64,000 bases of DNA from Stutzerimonas xanthomarina DSM 18231 (lineage in GTDB: Bacteria; Pseudomonadota; Gammaproteobacteria; Pseudomonadales; Pseudomonadaceae), in assembly GCF_900129835.1 (NCBI RefSeq), contig NZ_FQXA01000004.1:1-64000 (forward strand), written 5' to 3'. The position numbers and the translations under genes are program-made. Positions 1-16,468 of the stretch are shown here, one piece after another. The notes below the pieces were generated by a model. The model had not been told where the DNA came from. It saw only the letters and a program-made list of their open reading frames with translations, and searched no databases. The stretch's first letter is position 1, and each line of letters opens with the position of its first letter.

Positions 1-103
1 GAGCGTTGGAACCACCTGATCCCATCCCGAACTCAGTAGTGAAACGACGCATCGCCGATGGTAGTGTGGGGTTTCCCCATGTGAGAGTAGGTCATTGTCA
101 AGC
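1..103 (+). rRNA. rrf: 5S ribosomal RNA, 5' end missing
   Basis: The first ~103 bases match the body and 3' arm of a pseudomonad 5S rRNA, including the conserved CCGAACTCAG and GATGGTAGTGTGGGG stretches. About 16 bases at the 5' end lie outside the window. The 3' end (CAAGC) is set by pairing with the absent 5' arm, so it is accurate to a few bases. The rest of an rrn operon should lie just upstream. Confidence 0.95.
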
Positions 104-112
104 TTCTACACC

Positions 113-153
113 AAACCCCCGATCCTCTTACGAGGATCGGGGGTTTGTCTTTT
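113..153 (+). terminator. Rho-independent terminator of the rrn operon
   Basis: A perfect 15-bp stem (113-127 with 132-146, loop TTAC) is followed by GTCTTTT. It lies 10 bp after the 5S gene and is long and GC-rich, as expected for an rRNA operon terminator. Confidence 0.9.
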
Positions 154-222
154 ATGGGTGCGGAAAAAGATCGATGGACTTGAGGGGTATCGATATCATG
201 TCTGCCGCTTGCTGGAGGGCTT

Positions 223-1188
223 ATGAATAGCTTGCTACGGTTACTCAGTGACGGTCATTTTCATTCTGGCGAAGAGCTAGGAGCTGCTCTCGGTGTAAGT
301 CGGAGTGCTGTGTGGAAATACCTACAGCGACTCGAGAGTGACTTCGGACTTGAGCTATTCAAAGTGCCAGGTAAAGGGTATCGCTTAGCAGAGCCCCTTT
401 CGCTATTAAATTACGAAGACAGCTCCGCTGTCTTAGCTCGCCTTGGCTGGGATCTCTACCTGCGAGAGACGATCGACTCTACCAACGCTGAGGCGTTGAG
501 GTTGCTACAGTCAGGCGTGCTGGCGCCATTTGTGGTGTTGGCTGAGGGCCAGACTGAAGGGCGTGGGCGTAGGGGGCGGGAGTGGGCGAGTCCTCCTGCA
601 CAGAATGTGTATTACACCTTAGCGCTGAAGGTTTCAAACGGCATCCAGGGGCTGTCTGGATTGAGTTTAGTTGTTGGTTTGGCTGTTCTCGATGCGCTTC
701 GCCGCTCCGGTGTTGAGGGCGTTGGGCTTAAATGGCCGAACGATGTATATGCGGACGATCGGAAAATAGCGGGCATTTTGATTGAGCTGAATGGCGATCC
801 GGCAGACTTGTGTCATGTGATTATCGGGATTGGGGTGAATGTTAACATGGGGCCGAACGCCCTAAGCATCGGCCAGCCTTGGACGACCATGCGGGAGCAG
901 ACGGGGCGTTTGGCGAGTCGCGCCGATTTGACGCATTTTCTCAGTGAATCCTTATATCGCTATATAGGCCGACACTCCCGCGAGGGATTCTCTTCGTTGC
1001 GGGAAGAATGGGAGGCAAACAATATCTGGCACGGCAGGAGCTGTGTCTTGAGTACGGGCGCCCAGCAGATTAAGGGGCTGATGACTGGTATAGACGAACA
1101 GGGGGCTCTGTGTCTCTGGATTGAAGGGCGGGGGGAGCTGCGCTTTAGTGGCGGAGAGTTAAGCTTGAGGCTCGACCATGATTCTTGA
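223..1188 (+). CDS. birA: Bifunctional biotin--protein ligase / biotin operon repressor BirA
   Basis: 321 aa, close to the usual size of the repressor-type (group II) biotin ligases. Residues ~15-55 form a winged helix-turn-helix (GEELGAALGVSRSAVWKYL), so it probably also represses biotin synthesis genes. The ligase domain follows, with the biotinyl-AMP loop GRGRRGREW at 113-121 and KWPNDVY at ~169-175. It activates biotin with ATP and attaches it to the acetyl-CoA carboxylase carrier protein in the cytoplasm. The ATG at 223 has GGAGGG about 8 bases upstream. It overlaps coaX by 11 bp, suggesting translational coupling. Its position right after an rrn operon matches P. aeruginosa. Confidence 0.97.
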   Translation: MNSLLRLLSDGHFHSGEELGAALGVSRSAVWKYLQRLESDFGLELFKVPGKGYRLAEPLSLLNYEDSSAVLARLGWDLYLRETIDSTNAEALRLLQSGVLAPFVVLAEGQTEGRGRRGREWASPPAQNVYYTLALKVSNGIQGLSGLSLVVGLAVLDALRRSGVEGVGLKWPNDVYADDRKIAGILIELNGDPADLCHVIIGIGVNVNMGPNALSIGQPWTTMREQTGRLASRADLTHFLSESLYRYIGRHSREGFSSLREEWEANNIWHGRSCVLSTGAQQIKGLMTGIDEQGALCLWIEGRGELRFSGGELSLRLDHDS

Positions 1189-1918
1189 GCTCGATTGTGG
1201 CAATAGCCTCATTAAATGGCGCGTCATCGCAGATGCCGACGGGTTGTTGCTAGTGAGTGGTGTCGCAGGGCAGGCGATGGAGCTGGTTCGGGAATTGCTC
1301 AGTCAGCGTCTAGGGAAAATCACTCGTTGCCGCTTGGTTAGTGTAAGGGGGGATGTGGAGACCAATGCATTGGTAGCAGAGCTAGAGGGCGCGCTGGGCG
1401 TCGGAGTGCAGAGGGTTTGTCCGGCAAAGCACATCGCTGGGGTTGTTAATGGCTATCGCGAGCAGAACCGTTTGGGCTTAGACCGCTGGTTAGCTATCAT
1501 CGCTGCCTATGATATGTGCCGTGGGCCCTGTTTGGTTATCGATCTGGGCACTGCTGTCACTGTGGACTTGGTTGCCTTTGATGGGAGGCATCTGGGCGGT
1601 TATATTGCCCCGGGAATTGCGCTTCTGCGCGGGCAGCTACTCGCTCACACTCGCCGCATCCAGTACGAGCCTGCGGAATCATCCATTGCGTTCGATGATA
1701 TTACCCCTGGCAGAAGCACGGCCGAGGGCGTCGAGCGAGGTTGTTTGATCATGTTGCGAAGCTATGTCGCCAGCCAGATTGGCTTCGCCGGAAATCAATT
1801 AGGTCAAGACTTCACCATCTATGTTACTGGCGGGGATGCAGCGCTGGTTGCAGATTTCCCTGGGGTGAGATGCGTGCCGGATCTGGTTTTCAGCGGGCTT
1901 GCGTTAGCGTGCCCCTAA
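1178..1918 (+). CDS. coaX: Type III pantothenate kinase CoaX
   Basis: 246 aa, normal for CoaX. It phosphorylates pantothenate in the first step of coenzyme A synthesis. The ASKHA-fold phosphate motif is seen at the N terminus (DCGNSLIKW, D6), followed by GLDRW around residue 95 and DLGTAVTVD around 117 with the expected catalytic aspartate. Type III enzymes are not feedback-inhibited by CoA, unlike CoaA. The start lies inside the end of birA (11-bp overlap), and a SPOR-domain gene follows after 10 bp, so the three genes look like one transcription unit. Confidence 0.96.
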   Translation: MILELDCGNSLIKWRVIADADGLLLVSGVAGQAMELVRELLSQRLGKITRCRLVSVRGDVETNALVAELEGALGVGVQRVCPAKHIAGVVNGYREQNRLGLDRWLAIIAAYDMCRGPCLVIDLGTAVTVDLVAFDGRHLGGYIAPGIALLRGQLLAHTRRIQYEPAESSIAFDDITPGRSTAEGVERGCLIMLRSYVASQIGFAGNQLGQDFTIYVTGGDAALVADFPGVRCVPDLVFSGLALACP

Positions 1919-1928
1919 AGAGGTATCC

Positions 1929-2594
1929 ATGCGCTGGCTTTTGATATTGCTGGTAGTGCTAAATCTTCTGTTTTACCTTTATAACGTCAATCAACGGCCT
2001 TTTAGCGTTGAAAACGAGGTGGCCGTGCCTCATGCTCCTTCGTTAGAGTCTGACATACAGCTGCTGAGCGAAACCAAGCCATTGGCGCTTCGTAATCCCT
2101 CGAATGATGAGGGATCCGGCTGTCTATTTCTCGGCGGCTTCGACCAGGAGTCGATTGTGCTAGCCATCGAGCAGCGACTGCTGAGCCTGGATATCGACTC
2201 TAGCGTCAAGTCCATGGATGAAGCTGCGGGTATCGACTATTGGGTGTATCTACCACCGCTTGTATCTCGGCAGGCGTCACTACGTCAGCTGAAAGAACTG
2301 CAGTCTCGTAATATTGACAGCTACATAATCACCGTAGGTGATCTGTCTAACGGGATTTCTCTAGGTATATTCTCTCGCAAGGACTCTGCTGAAAGCGTGG
2401 TCAGTCGTCTGCAGGCTATTGATTATGCTGCATCGATCCGCGAGCTGCCTAGAACCCATAGGCGTTACTGGGTTCAAGTGGCGGGGGCGCAACAGCATCT
2501 CCTAAGCGATTCGTTGCTTAGCGACCTCAGAAGAGATTTCCCCGAACTTGAGCATCAACAAATGCCCTGTTCAAGCATTGCAAACTCGGAATAG
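1929..2594 (+). CDS. SPOR-domain membrane protein
   Basis: 221 aa. Residues ~3-18 form one hydrophobic segment (WLLILLVVLNLLFYLY), giving a short cytoplasmic tail and a periplasmic body. The C-terminal ~80 residues look like a SPOR domain (YWVYLPPLVSRQ..., repeated alpha/beta pattern ending YWVQVAGAQ). SPOR domains bind denuded glycan strands of septal peptidoglycan, so a septum or envelope role is plausible; the substrate here is inferred only. AGAGG lies a few bases before the ATG. It is the last gene of the birA-coaX unit and is followed by the tRNA promoter. A protein of this type holds the same place in P. aeruginosa. Confidence 0.85.
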   Translation: MRWLLILLVVLNLLFYLYNVNQRPFSVENEVAVPHAPSLESDIQLLSETKPLALRNPSNDEGSGCLFLGGFDQESIVLAIEQRLLSLDIDSSVKSMDEAAGIDYWVYLPPLVSRQASLRQLKELQSRNIDSYIITVGDLSNGISLGIFSRKDSAESVVSRLQAIDYAASIRELPRTHRRYWVQVAGAQQHLLSDSLLSDLRRDFPELEHQQMPCSSIANSE

Positions 2595-2692
2595 TTCTCA
2601 TAGAATGGCGCCCGCTCTGCAGTGCGGTGTACAAAGCTGACTGCGAGCTGGCTGTCGAAATAGCTAACCTCAGGATTTTATTGGGAAAACGC

Positions 2693-2721
2693 TTGACAGC
2701 TTGGGGGTTGGCATTGAAAAT
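2693..2721 (+). promoter_or_regulatory. Sigma70 promoter of the tRNA-tufB operon
   Basis: A perfect -35 box TTGACA (2693-2698) and a -10-like GAAAAT (2716-2721) are separated by 17 bp. The discriminator that follows is GCCGCC, the GC-rich type linked to stringent control of tRNA and rRNA promoters. The expected transcription start is about 2728, just before tRNA-Tyr at 2735. Confidence 0.65.
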
Positions 2722-2734
2722 GCCGCCTCGTTTT

Positions 2735-2819
<85 letters not shown>

Positions 2820-2843
2820 GTTTTAGCGTCAGCTCCGGCTAGC

Positions 2844-2917
<74 letters not shown>

Positions 2918-2941
2918 TGTTTGTGCGGCGCAATACGATAC

Positions 2942-3017
2942 GCTCATGTAGCTCAGCTGGTAGAGCACACCCTTGGTAAGGGTGAGGTCAGCGGTTCAAA
3001 TCCGCTCATGAGCTCCA
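2942..3017 (+). tRNA. tRNA-Thr (GGT)
   Basis: 76 nt with encoded CCA. Acceptor arm GCTCATG/CATGAGC, anticodon GGT at 2975-2977, T arm GGTTCAAATCC. It lies 24 bp after tRNA-Gly and 83 bp before tufB, the same tRNA set and order as the thrU-tyrU-glyT-thrT-tufB type of operon with one tRNA fewer. Confidence 0.98.
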
Positions 3018-3022
3018 ATATC

Positions 3023-3055
3023 AAAGGCAGATATGTGAATATCTGCCTTTGTTTT
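3023..3055 (+). terminator. Terminator-like hairpin between tRNA-Thr and tufB
   Basis: A perfect 12-bp stem (AAAGGCAGATAT, 3023-3034, with 3039-3050, loop GTGA) is followed by GTTTT. It could end part of the tRNA transcripts before tufB, or act as a processing signal. No separate promoter for tufB is evident in the ~45 bp that follow, so read-through seems necessary. Confidence 0.6.
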
Positions 3056-3100
3056 AATGGTGGCGTGACTAGCTCAATTCAACGATGGGAGACGGTCTCG

Positions 3101-4294
3101 ATGGCTAAAGAAAAATTCGAACGTAACAAACCGCACCTGAACGTCGGTACCATTGGTCACGTCGACCATGGCAAGACCACGCTCACCGCAGCGCTGACCA
3201 AGGTCTGTGCTGAGACTTGGGGCGGCTCTGCGCGTGACTTCTCGCAGATCGACAACGCGCCGGAAGAGAAGGCTCGTGGCATCACCATCAACACCTCCCA
3301 CGTTGAATATGATTCCTCGATTCGCCACTACGCCCACGTTGACTGCCCGGGTCACGCTGACTATGTGAAGAACATGATCACCGGTGCTGCGCAGATGGAC
3401 GGCGCGATCCTGGTTTGCTCCGCTGCTGACGGCCCGATGCCGCAGACTCGCGAGCACATCCTGCTGTCCCGCCAGGTTGGTGTTCCTTACATCGTGGTCT
3501 TCCTGAACAAGGCAGACATGGTGGATGACGCCGAGCTGCTGGAACTGGTTGAGATGGAAGTGCGTGACCTGCTGTCGACCTACGACTTCCCAGGTGACGA
3601 CACGCCGATCATCATCGGCTCCGCACTAATGGCGTTGAACGGTCAGGACGACAACGAGATGGGCGTATCGGCCGTGCGTAAGCTGGTCGAGACACTGGAT
3701 AGCTACATTCCGGAGCCTGAGCGCGCCATCGACAAGCCGTTCCTGATGCCGATCGAAGACGTGTTCTCGATCTCCGGTCGCGGTACCGTTGTGACGGGTC
3801 GTGTTGAGCGCGGCATCGTCAAGGTTCAGGAAGAAATCGAGATCGTGGGTATCCGCGATACGACCAAAACTACCTGCACTGGCGTCGAAATGTTCCGCAA
3901 GCTGCTCGACGAAGGTCGTGCTGGTGAGAACGTTGGCGTGCTGTTGCGTGGCACCAAGCGTGATGATGTCGAGCGTGGTCAGGTTCTGGCCAAGCCGGGC
4001 ACCATCAAGCCGCACACCAAGTTCGAAGGCGAAGTCTACGTACTGAGCAAGGAAGAAGGCGGTCGCCACACTCCGTTCTTCAAAGGCTACCGTCCGCAGT
4101 TCTACTTCCGTACCACTGACGTGACCGGTAACTGCGAACTGCCGGAAGGCGTCGAGATGGTAATGCCGGGCGACAACATCAAGATGGTTGTCACCTTGAT
4201 CGCTCCGATCGCCATGGAAGATGGTCTGCGCTTCGCGATTCGCGAAGGTGGCCGTACCGTTGGTGCCGGCGTGGTTGCTAAGATCATCGAATAA
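3101..4294 (+). CDS. tufB: Elongation factor Tu, copy B
   Basis: 397 aa. The GTPase delivers aminoacyl-tRNA to the ribosome. The P-loop GHVDHGKTT is at 18-26, DCPGH at ~81-85 and NKAD at ~136-139; beta-barrel domains 2 and 3 follow. The open frame extends upstream to 2858 through the tRNA genes, but the family start [12 protein letters not shown] fixes the ATG at 3101. The protein is identical to the tufA product at 19600; by eye the genes differ at the start codon (ATG here, GTG there) and at five synonymous sites, all in the last third. It sits between tRNA-Thr and tRNA-Trp. Confidence 0.98.
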   Translation: MAKEKFERNKPHLNVGTIGHVDHGKTTLTAALTKVCAETWGGSARDFSQIDNAPEEKARGITINTSHVEYDSSIRHYAHVDCPGHADYVKNMITGAAQMDGAILVCSAADGPMPQTREHILLSRQVGVPYIVVFLNKADMVDDAELLELVEMEVRDLLSTYDFPGDDTPIIIGSALMALNGQDDNEMGVSAVRKLVETLDSYIPEPERAIDKPFLMPIEDVFSISGRGTVVTGRVERGIVKVQEEIEIVGIRDTTKTTCTGVEMFRKLLDEGRAGENVGVLLRGTKRDDVERGQVLAKPGTIKPHTKFEGEVYVLSKEEGGRHTPFFKGYRPQFYFRTTDVTGNCELPEGVEMVMPGDNIKMVVTLIAPIAMEDGLRFAIREGGRTVGAGVVAKIIE

Positions 4295-4346
4295 TCGATT
4301 GATCTGATCAATTCGGGCCGGCATAATAGTCGGCCTGACTCTTGTT

Positions 4347-4422
4347 AGGCCAGTAGCTCAATTGGCAGAGCGGCGGTCTCCAAAACCGCAGGTTGGGGGT
4401 TCGATTCCCTCCTGGCCTGCCA
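4347..4422 (+). tRNA. tRNA-Trp (CCA)
   Basis: 76 nt with encoded CCA. Acceptor arm AGGCCAG/CTGGCCT, anticodon CCA at 4380-4382, T arm GGTTCGATTCC region. It lies 52 bp after tufB and 42 bp before secE. A small AT-rich dyad (CAAATTC/GAATTTG, 4421-4440) overlaps its 3' end without a T-run and may be a processing site. Confidence 0.98.
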
Positions 4423-4464
4423 AATTCAATATCGAATTTGGCGGTATTTACAGGGTTCTAGCAG

Positions 4465-4833
4465 ATGAATGTCAAAGCAGAAGCCAAAGACTCGCGCTTC
4501 GATCTGGTGAAGTGGCTTGTTGTGGCTGCTTTGGTGGTCGTGGCTGTGGTCGGTAATCAGTATTATGCCGCCGAGCCCATTCTGTACAGGGTTCTTGCGT
4601 TACTCGTTTTCGCTGTCGTTGCTGCTTTTGTGGCATTTCAGACGTCTAAAGGTCGTTCCTTTTTTGTTCTTCTGAAAGAGGCGAGAGTCGAGATTCGAAA
4701 AGTCGTTTGGCCGACCCGTCAAGAAACCACTCAGACCACGCTTATTGTTGTTGCGGTCGTGCTGGTAATGGCGCTGCTGTTGTGGGGTCTCGATTCCCTA
4801 CTCGGTTGGCTGGTTTCCATGATTGTAGGTTAA
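4465..4833 (+). CDS. secE: Preprotein translocase subunit SecE
   Basis: 122 aa, the long gammaproteobacterial form with three membrane segments (about residues 17-35, 40-58 and 92-115), unlike the one-helix SecE of many bacteria. The conserved cytoplasmic motif KEARVEIRKVVWPTRQETTQ (~71-90) clamps SecY in the SecYEG channel. It lies 9 bp upstream of nusG, a near-universal pairing. AGGGTTCTAGCAG precedes the ATG, a weak ribosome site. Confidence 0.97.
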   Translation: MNVKAEAKDSRFDLVKWLVVAALVVVAVVGNQYYAAEPILYRVLALLVFAVVAAFVAFQTSKGRSFFVLLKEARVEIRKVVWPTRQETTQTTLIVVAVVLVMALLLWGLDSLLGWLVSMIVG

Positions 4834-4842
4834 GGGTGTCCC

Positions 4843-5376
4843 GTGGCTAAGCGTTGGTACGTCGTTCATGCTTACTCGGGTTACGAGAAGCATGTCATGC
4901 GCTCGTTGATTGAGCGTATCAAGCTTGCCGGCATGGAAGATCATTTCGGCGAGATTCTGGTTCCCACTGAAGAAGTGGTCGAGATGCGTAATGGGCAGAA
5001 GCGCAAGAGTGAGCGCAAATTCTTCCCCGGTTACGTGCTTGTCCAGATGGATATGGCTGAAGGTGCCTGGCACCTGGTCAAAGACACGCCGCGCGTGATG
5101 GGTTTCATTGGCGGTACTGCTGACAAGCCTGCGCCAATCACTGATAAAGAGGCGGAGGCTATCCTGCGTCGCGTAGCTGATGGTAGTGACAAGCCTAAGC
5201 CGAAGACGTTGTTCGAGCCGGGCGAAGTCGTGCGCGTAGCTGACGGTCCGTTTGCTGATTTCAATGGCGTGGTCGAAGAAGTCAACTACGAAAAGAGCCG
5301 TATCCAAGTTGCTGTGCTGATTTTTGGTCGTTCAACGCCAGTAGAATTGGAGTTCAGTCAGGTCGAAAAGGTCTAG
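4843..5376 (+). CDS. nusG: Transcription termination/antitermination factor NusG
   Basis: 177 aa, normal size. It starts with GTG (4843), chosen because the family N terminus [15 protein letters not shown] begins there. The NGN domain (1-~115) binds RNA polymerase; the KOW domain (~125-177, [19 protein letters not shown]) contacts Rho or ribosomal protein S10 and couples transcription with translation. It forms an operon with secE and is followed by a clear terminator that separates it from rplK. Confidence 0.98.
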   Translation: MAKRWYVVHAYSGYEKHVMRSLIERIKLAGMEDHFGEILVPTEEVVEMRNGQKRKSERKFFPGYVLVQMDMAEGAWHLVKDTPRVMGFIGGTADKPAPITDKEAEAILRRVADGSDKPKPKTLFEPGEVVRVADGPFADFNGVVEEVNYEKSRIQVAVLIFGRSTPVELEFSQVEKV

Positions 5377-5393
5377 CTGAAAAAACATCCCAC

Positions 5394-5421
5394 ACCCCGC
5401 AGCTGATGGCTGCGGGGTTTT
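5394..5421 (+). terminator. Terminator after nusG
   Basis: Stem ACCCCGCAGC (5394-5403) with GCTGCGGGGT (5409-5418), loop TGATG, then TTT. It separates secE-nusG from rplKA. The 66 bp that follow hold a small dyad TCACT...AGTGA, but I cannot point to a convincing promoter for rplK. Confidence 0.75.
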
Positions 5422-5487
5422 GTCGTCACTGGGATATTCAAGTGAAAAGGGGAGCCGCAAGGCGCTAGCACCCAGAACGGAGTAGTT

Positions 5488-5919
5488 ATGGCTAAGAAGA
5501 TTCAAGCTTATATCAAGCTTCAGGTAAAGGCCGGTCAGGCCAACCCGTCGCCGCCAGTCGGCCCTGCACTGGGTCAGCATGGTGTCAATATCATGGAGTT
5601 CTGCAAGGCTTTCAACGCCCGTACGCAGGGGCAGGAGCCAGGGCTGCCAACGCCGGTAATCATTACCGTTTATAGCGATCGCAGCTTCACTTTCGAGACC
5701 AAGAGTACGCCGGCTGCCGTGCTGCTGAAGAAGGCCGCAGGTATCACCAGTGGGTCGGCTCGCCCTAATACCCAGAAGGTCGGCACTGTTACCCGTGCAC
5801 AGCTGGAAGAGATCGCGAAGACCAAGGATGCCGATTTGACCGCTGCTGATCTTGATGCAGCTGTACGCACCATCGCCGGCTCCGCCCGTAGCATGGGCCT
5901 GAACGTGGAGGGTGTGTAA
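5488..5919 (+). CDS. rplK: 50S ribosomal protein L11
   Basis: 143 aa, usual length. The N-terminal domain shows the proline-rich [20 protein letters not shown] stretch, which carries the thiostrepton/RelA-sensing region; the C-terminal domain binds the GTPase-centre 23S rRNA. Its stop overlaps the rplA start by one base (TAATG), so L11 and L1 are coupled, as expected for an L1-autoregulated pair. GGAG lies upstream of the ATG. Confidence 0.98.
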   Translation: MAKKIQAYIKLQVKAGQANPSPPVGPALGQHGVNIMEFCKAFNARTQGQEPGLPTPVIITVYSDRSFTFETKSTPAAVLLKKAAGITSGSARPNTQKVGTVTRAQLEEIAKTKDADLTAADLDAAVRTIAGSARSMGLNVEGV

Positions 5920-6614
5920 TGGCTAAGTTGACCAAGCGCCAGAAGGCTTTCGCCGAAAAAATCGAAGCCGGCAAGCAGTATTCGTTCGAAGATGCCGCTA
6001 CGTTATTAGCGCAGTTGTCGGCGGTAAAATTCACTGAGTCCTTTGATATCGCCATCAACCTAGGTGTCGATCCTCGCAAATCCGATCAGGTTGTGCGTGG
6101 CGCTACCGTTCTTCCGAATGGTACTGGCAAGTCGGTGCGCGTTGCTGTGTTCACGCAGGGTCCCGGTGCTGAGGCTGCTCTCGCTGCCGGTGCTGATCGC
6201 GTCGGAATGGACGAGCTGGCTGCGGAAATGAAAGGCGGCGACCTGAACTATGATGTCGTTATCGCTTCCCCTGATGCAATGCGCGTCGTAGGGCAATTGG
6301 GTCAGATTCTGGGTCCTCGCGGCCTGATGCCTAACCCGAAGGTCGGTACAGTGACGCCGGATGTTGCGACTGCTGTCAAGAACGCCAAGGCCGGTCAGGT
6401 ACGCTTCCGTACTGACAAGAACGGTATCATTCATACGTCGGTCGGCAAGGTTGGTTTCGAAGCCGTTCAGCTGAAGCAGAACGTCGAAGCCCTGCTGTCG
6501 GACCTCAAACGTCTGAAGCCGTCGACTTCCAAGGGTATCTATGTCAAGCGCGTGACCCTGAGCACTACTATGGGTCCTGGTTTGATCATCGATCAGGCGT
6601 CTCTCGAAGCCTAA
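5919..6614 (+). CDS. rplA: 50S ribosomal protein L1
   Basis: 231 aa, usual length. Family motifs include [11 protein letters not shown] at the start, [11 protein letters not shown], and [15 protein letters not shown] in the second half. L1 forms the mobile L1 stalk at the E site and in related bacteria represses its own mRNA. It is coupled to rplK by a one-base overlap. The ~210-bp gap after it holds the rplJ leader. Confidence 0.98.
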   Translation: MAKLTKRQKAFAEKIEAGKQYSFEDAATLLAQLSAVKFTESFDIAINLGVDPRKSDQVVRGATVLPNGTGKSVRVAVFTQGPGAEAALAAGADRVGMDELAAEMKGGDLNYDVVIASPDAMRVVGQLGQILGPRGLMPNPKVGTVTPDVATAVKNAKAGQVRFRTDKNGIIHTSVGKVGFEAVQLKQNVEALLSDLKRLKPSTSKGIYVKRVTLSTTMGPGLIIDQASLEA

Positions 6615-6623
6615 GAGTTTCTA

Positions 6624-6644
6624 GCACCCTGCTTGGCAGGGTGC
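6624..6644 (+). other. Hairpin after rplA
   Basis: Perfect 9-bp stem GCACCCTGC (6624-6632) with GCAGGGTGC (6636-6644) and a three-base loop. No T-run follows, so it is more likely an mRNA-stabilising or processing hairpin than a terminator. It lies 10 bp after the rplA stop. Confidence 0.4.
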
Positions 6645-6739
6645 GACATATTGGGGTCCCTGCCTGGCGGGGGCTATCCAAGACCGTAGGCGGCGCAAGC
6701 CTTAAACCGTGAAGCTTTGCTTTTTCAAGCCTACGCAGA

Positions 6740-6812
6740 GGTGCTCCCGATTCGTACCGAATCAGACACCAAAACCCGCCCGGTTTTGACTGGGCGAACC
6801 GGTAACATCCAG
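6740..6812 (+). promoter_or_regulatory. L10 leader of rplJL (ribosomal protein autoregulation)
   Basis: The 73 bases before the rplJ ribosome site resemble the gammaproteobacterial L10 leader. A hairpin GATTCG/CGAATC (6749-6763) is followed by AGACACCAAAACCC and two competing stems: CGCCC (6777-6781) with GGGCG (6792-6796), or CCGGTT (6780-6785) with AACCGG (6797-6802). In this family the L10-L12 complex binds the leader and blocks translation. Boundaries are approximate. Confidence 0.6.
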
Positions 6813-6824
6813 GAGTAAAAACCC

Positions 6825-7325
6825 GTGGCAATCAAACTCGAAGACAAGAAAGCCATCGTCGCTGAAGTCAACGAGGCTGCCAAAGCTGCCCTCTCCGCTG
6901 TCGTGGCTGATGCCCGTGGCGTGACCGTGGGAGCCATGACCGGACTCCGTAAAGAGGCCCGCGAAGCTGGCGTATACGTGCGTGTCGTGCGTAATACCCT
7001 GCTGCGCCGCGCTGTTGAAGGCACTCAGTATGATGTGCTCAACGACGTGTTCAAAGGCCCGACCCTTATCGCTTTCTCCAACGAACATCCGGGCGCTGCT
7101 GCTCGTATCTTCAAGGAGTTTGCCAAGGGCCAGGACAAGTTCGAGATCAAGGCTGCCGCATTTGAAGGTCAGTTCATTGCAGCCAACCAGATCGACGCTT
7201 TGGCAACCCTGCCGACCTATGACGAGGCAATTTCGCAGCTGATGAGCGTGATTCAGGGCGCTACCAGCAAGCTGGCTCGTACATTGGCGGCCGTTCGCGA
7301 CCAGAAAGAAGCTGCCGCGGCCTAA
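6825..7325 (+). CDS. rplJ: 50S ribosomal protein L10
   Basis: 166 aa, usual length. GTG start at 6825 after CAGGAG; the N terminus [19 protein letters not shown] fits the family. The N-terminal domain binds 23S rRNA at the stalk base, and the C-terminal helix ([20 protein letters not shown]) holds L7/L12 dimers. With L12 it should repress its own leader. rplL follows after 77 bp. Confidence 0.98.
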   Translation: MAIKLEDKKAIVAEVNEAAKAALSAVVADARGVTVGAMTGLRKEAREAGVYVRVVRNTLLRRAVEGTQYDVLNDVFKGPTLIAFSNEHPGAAARIFKEFAKGQDKFEIKAAAFEGQFIAANQIDALATLPTYDEAISQLMSVIQGATSKLARTLAAVRDQKEAAAA

Positions 7326-7402
7326 CGCGCGCAAAGTTTTTTTCGATTTTCTTTTGAATTAGATGGCCGCAGGCCGTCAACCATATACAGGAATTTAGAG
7401 TC

Positions 7403-7771
7403 ATGGCTCTGACCAACGAAGACATCATCAACGCCGTTTCCGAAATGTCCGTGATGCAGGTTGTTGAACTGATCAAGGCAATGGAGGAGAAGTTCGGCGT
7501 TACTGCTGCAGCTGCTACCGTCGCTGCTGCCGGTCCTGCTGCAGCCGCTGCTGAAGAGCAGACCGAGTTCAACGTCATGCTGCTTGAAGCGGGCGAAAAG
7601 AAAGTAAACGTGATCAAGGCTGTTCGCGAACTGACCGGTCTGGGCCTGAAAGAAGCCAAGGCAGTCGTTGATGGCGCCCCAGGCATGGTCAAGGAAGGCG
7701 TGTCCAAGGACGAAGCCGAAGCTGCCAAGAAAGCCCTGGAAGAAGCAGGCGCCAAAGTCGAGCTCAAGTAA
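7403..7771 (+). CDS. rplL: 50S ribosomal protein L7/L12
   Basis: 122 aa, usual length. The N-terminal dimerisation part ([33 protein letters not shown], given here only as residues 1-33) leads to an Ala-rich hinge (~36-52) and the globular C-terminal domain that recruits translation GTPases ([20 protein letters not shown]). Several copies form the ribosomal stalk with L10. Codon use is strongly biased, as expected for a highly expressed gene. A terminator-like hairpin lies between it and rpoB. Confidence 0.97.
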   Translation: MALTNEDIINAVSEMSVMQVVELIKAMEEKFGVTAAAATVAAAGPAAAAAEEQTEFNVMLLEAGEKKVNVIKAVRELTGLGLKEAKAVVDGAPGMVKEGVSKDEAEAAKKALEEAGAKVELK

Positions 7772-7816
7772 GCGCGACCTTGCGTCTACAGCCGAAGCAA
7801 CTCGCGTAAGGCTGAT

Positions 7817-7845
7817 GGCTGGTGGCTTTTGCCACCGGCCTTTTT
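7817..7845 (+). terminator. Attenuator-like terminator between rplL and rpoB
   Basis: Stem GGCTGGTGGC (7817-7826) with GCCACCGGCC (7831-7840), one G-U pair, loop TTTT, then TTTTT (7841-7845). In E. coli a partial terminator in the same gap lowers rpoB expression relative to rplL; the same role is inferred here. The following ~145 bp up to rpoB hold no gene. Confidence 0.7.
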
Positions 7846-7991
7846 CCGTTATAGCTGCCTGTTGAACATCGGGCAGTTCGGACGGAAACAACCGCTCCGG
7901 TGGGCGGTGCGAATCACTGGATTCGCAAGATTTTCTGGCTGCTCCCGTCGGGAGAGGCCAAACAAGCAGGTGACCAAGCTGGGGAACGCTG

Positions 7992-12062
<4,071 letters not shown>

Positions 12063-12127
12063 CCACGCACCGCCTAAGCGGCGCCCGGCATCAGCCGGTC
12101 GCCGCCGGTCCGTGAGGAGGAAAGGCC

Positions 12128-16327
<4,200 letters not shown>

Positions 16328-16362
16328 TTGGCGGTCTGCCCCGATGTAAGTCGGGGCGCGCC

Positions 16363-16391
16363 TTGACGGTGGACAGGAAGCTCTTTAGACT
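16363..16391 (+). promoter_or_regulatory. Sigma70 promoter of the str operon (rpsL)
   Basis: TTGACG (16363-16368) and TAGACT (16386-16391) with a 17-bp spacer. It lies ~36 bp after rpoC and gives an expected start near 16398, a ~70-nt leader before rpsL. Confidence 0.6.
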
Positions 16392-16407
16392 CTTGTACCC
16401 CTAATTT

Positions 16408-16434
16408 GGCGGGGCTTTGTGCCCTGCCATTTTT
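16408..16434 (+). terminator. Terminator-like hairpin in the rpsL leader
   Basis: Stem GGCGGGGC (16408-16415) with GCCCTGCC (16421-16428), one G-U pair, loop TTTGT, then ATTTTT. It lies about 10 bp past the predicted start of the str promoter, so it would act on both rpoC read-through and new str transcripts. Confidence 0.55.
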
Positions 16435-16468
16435 CGTTTGTGTCGAAAGACAACAGTGGAGCTAGTAG

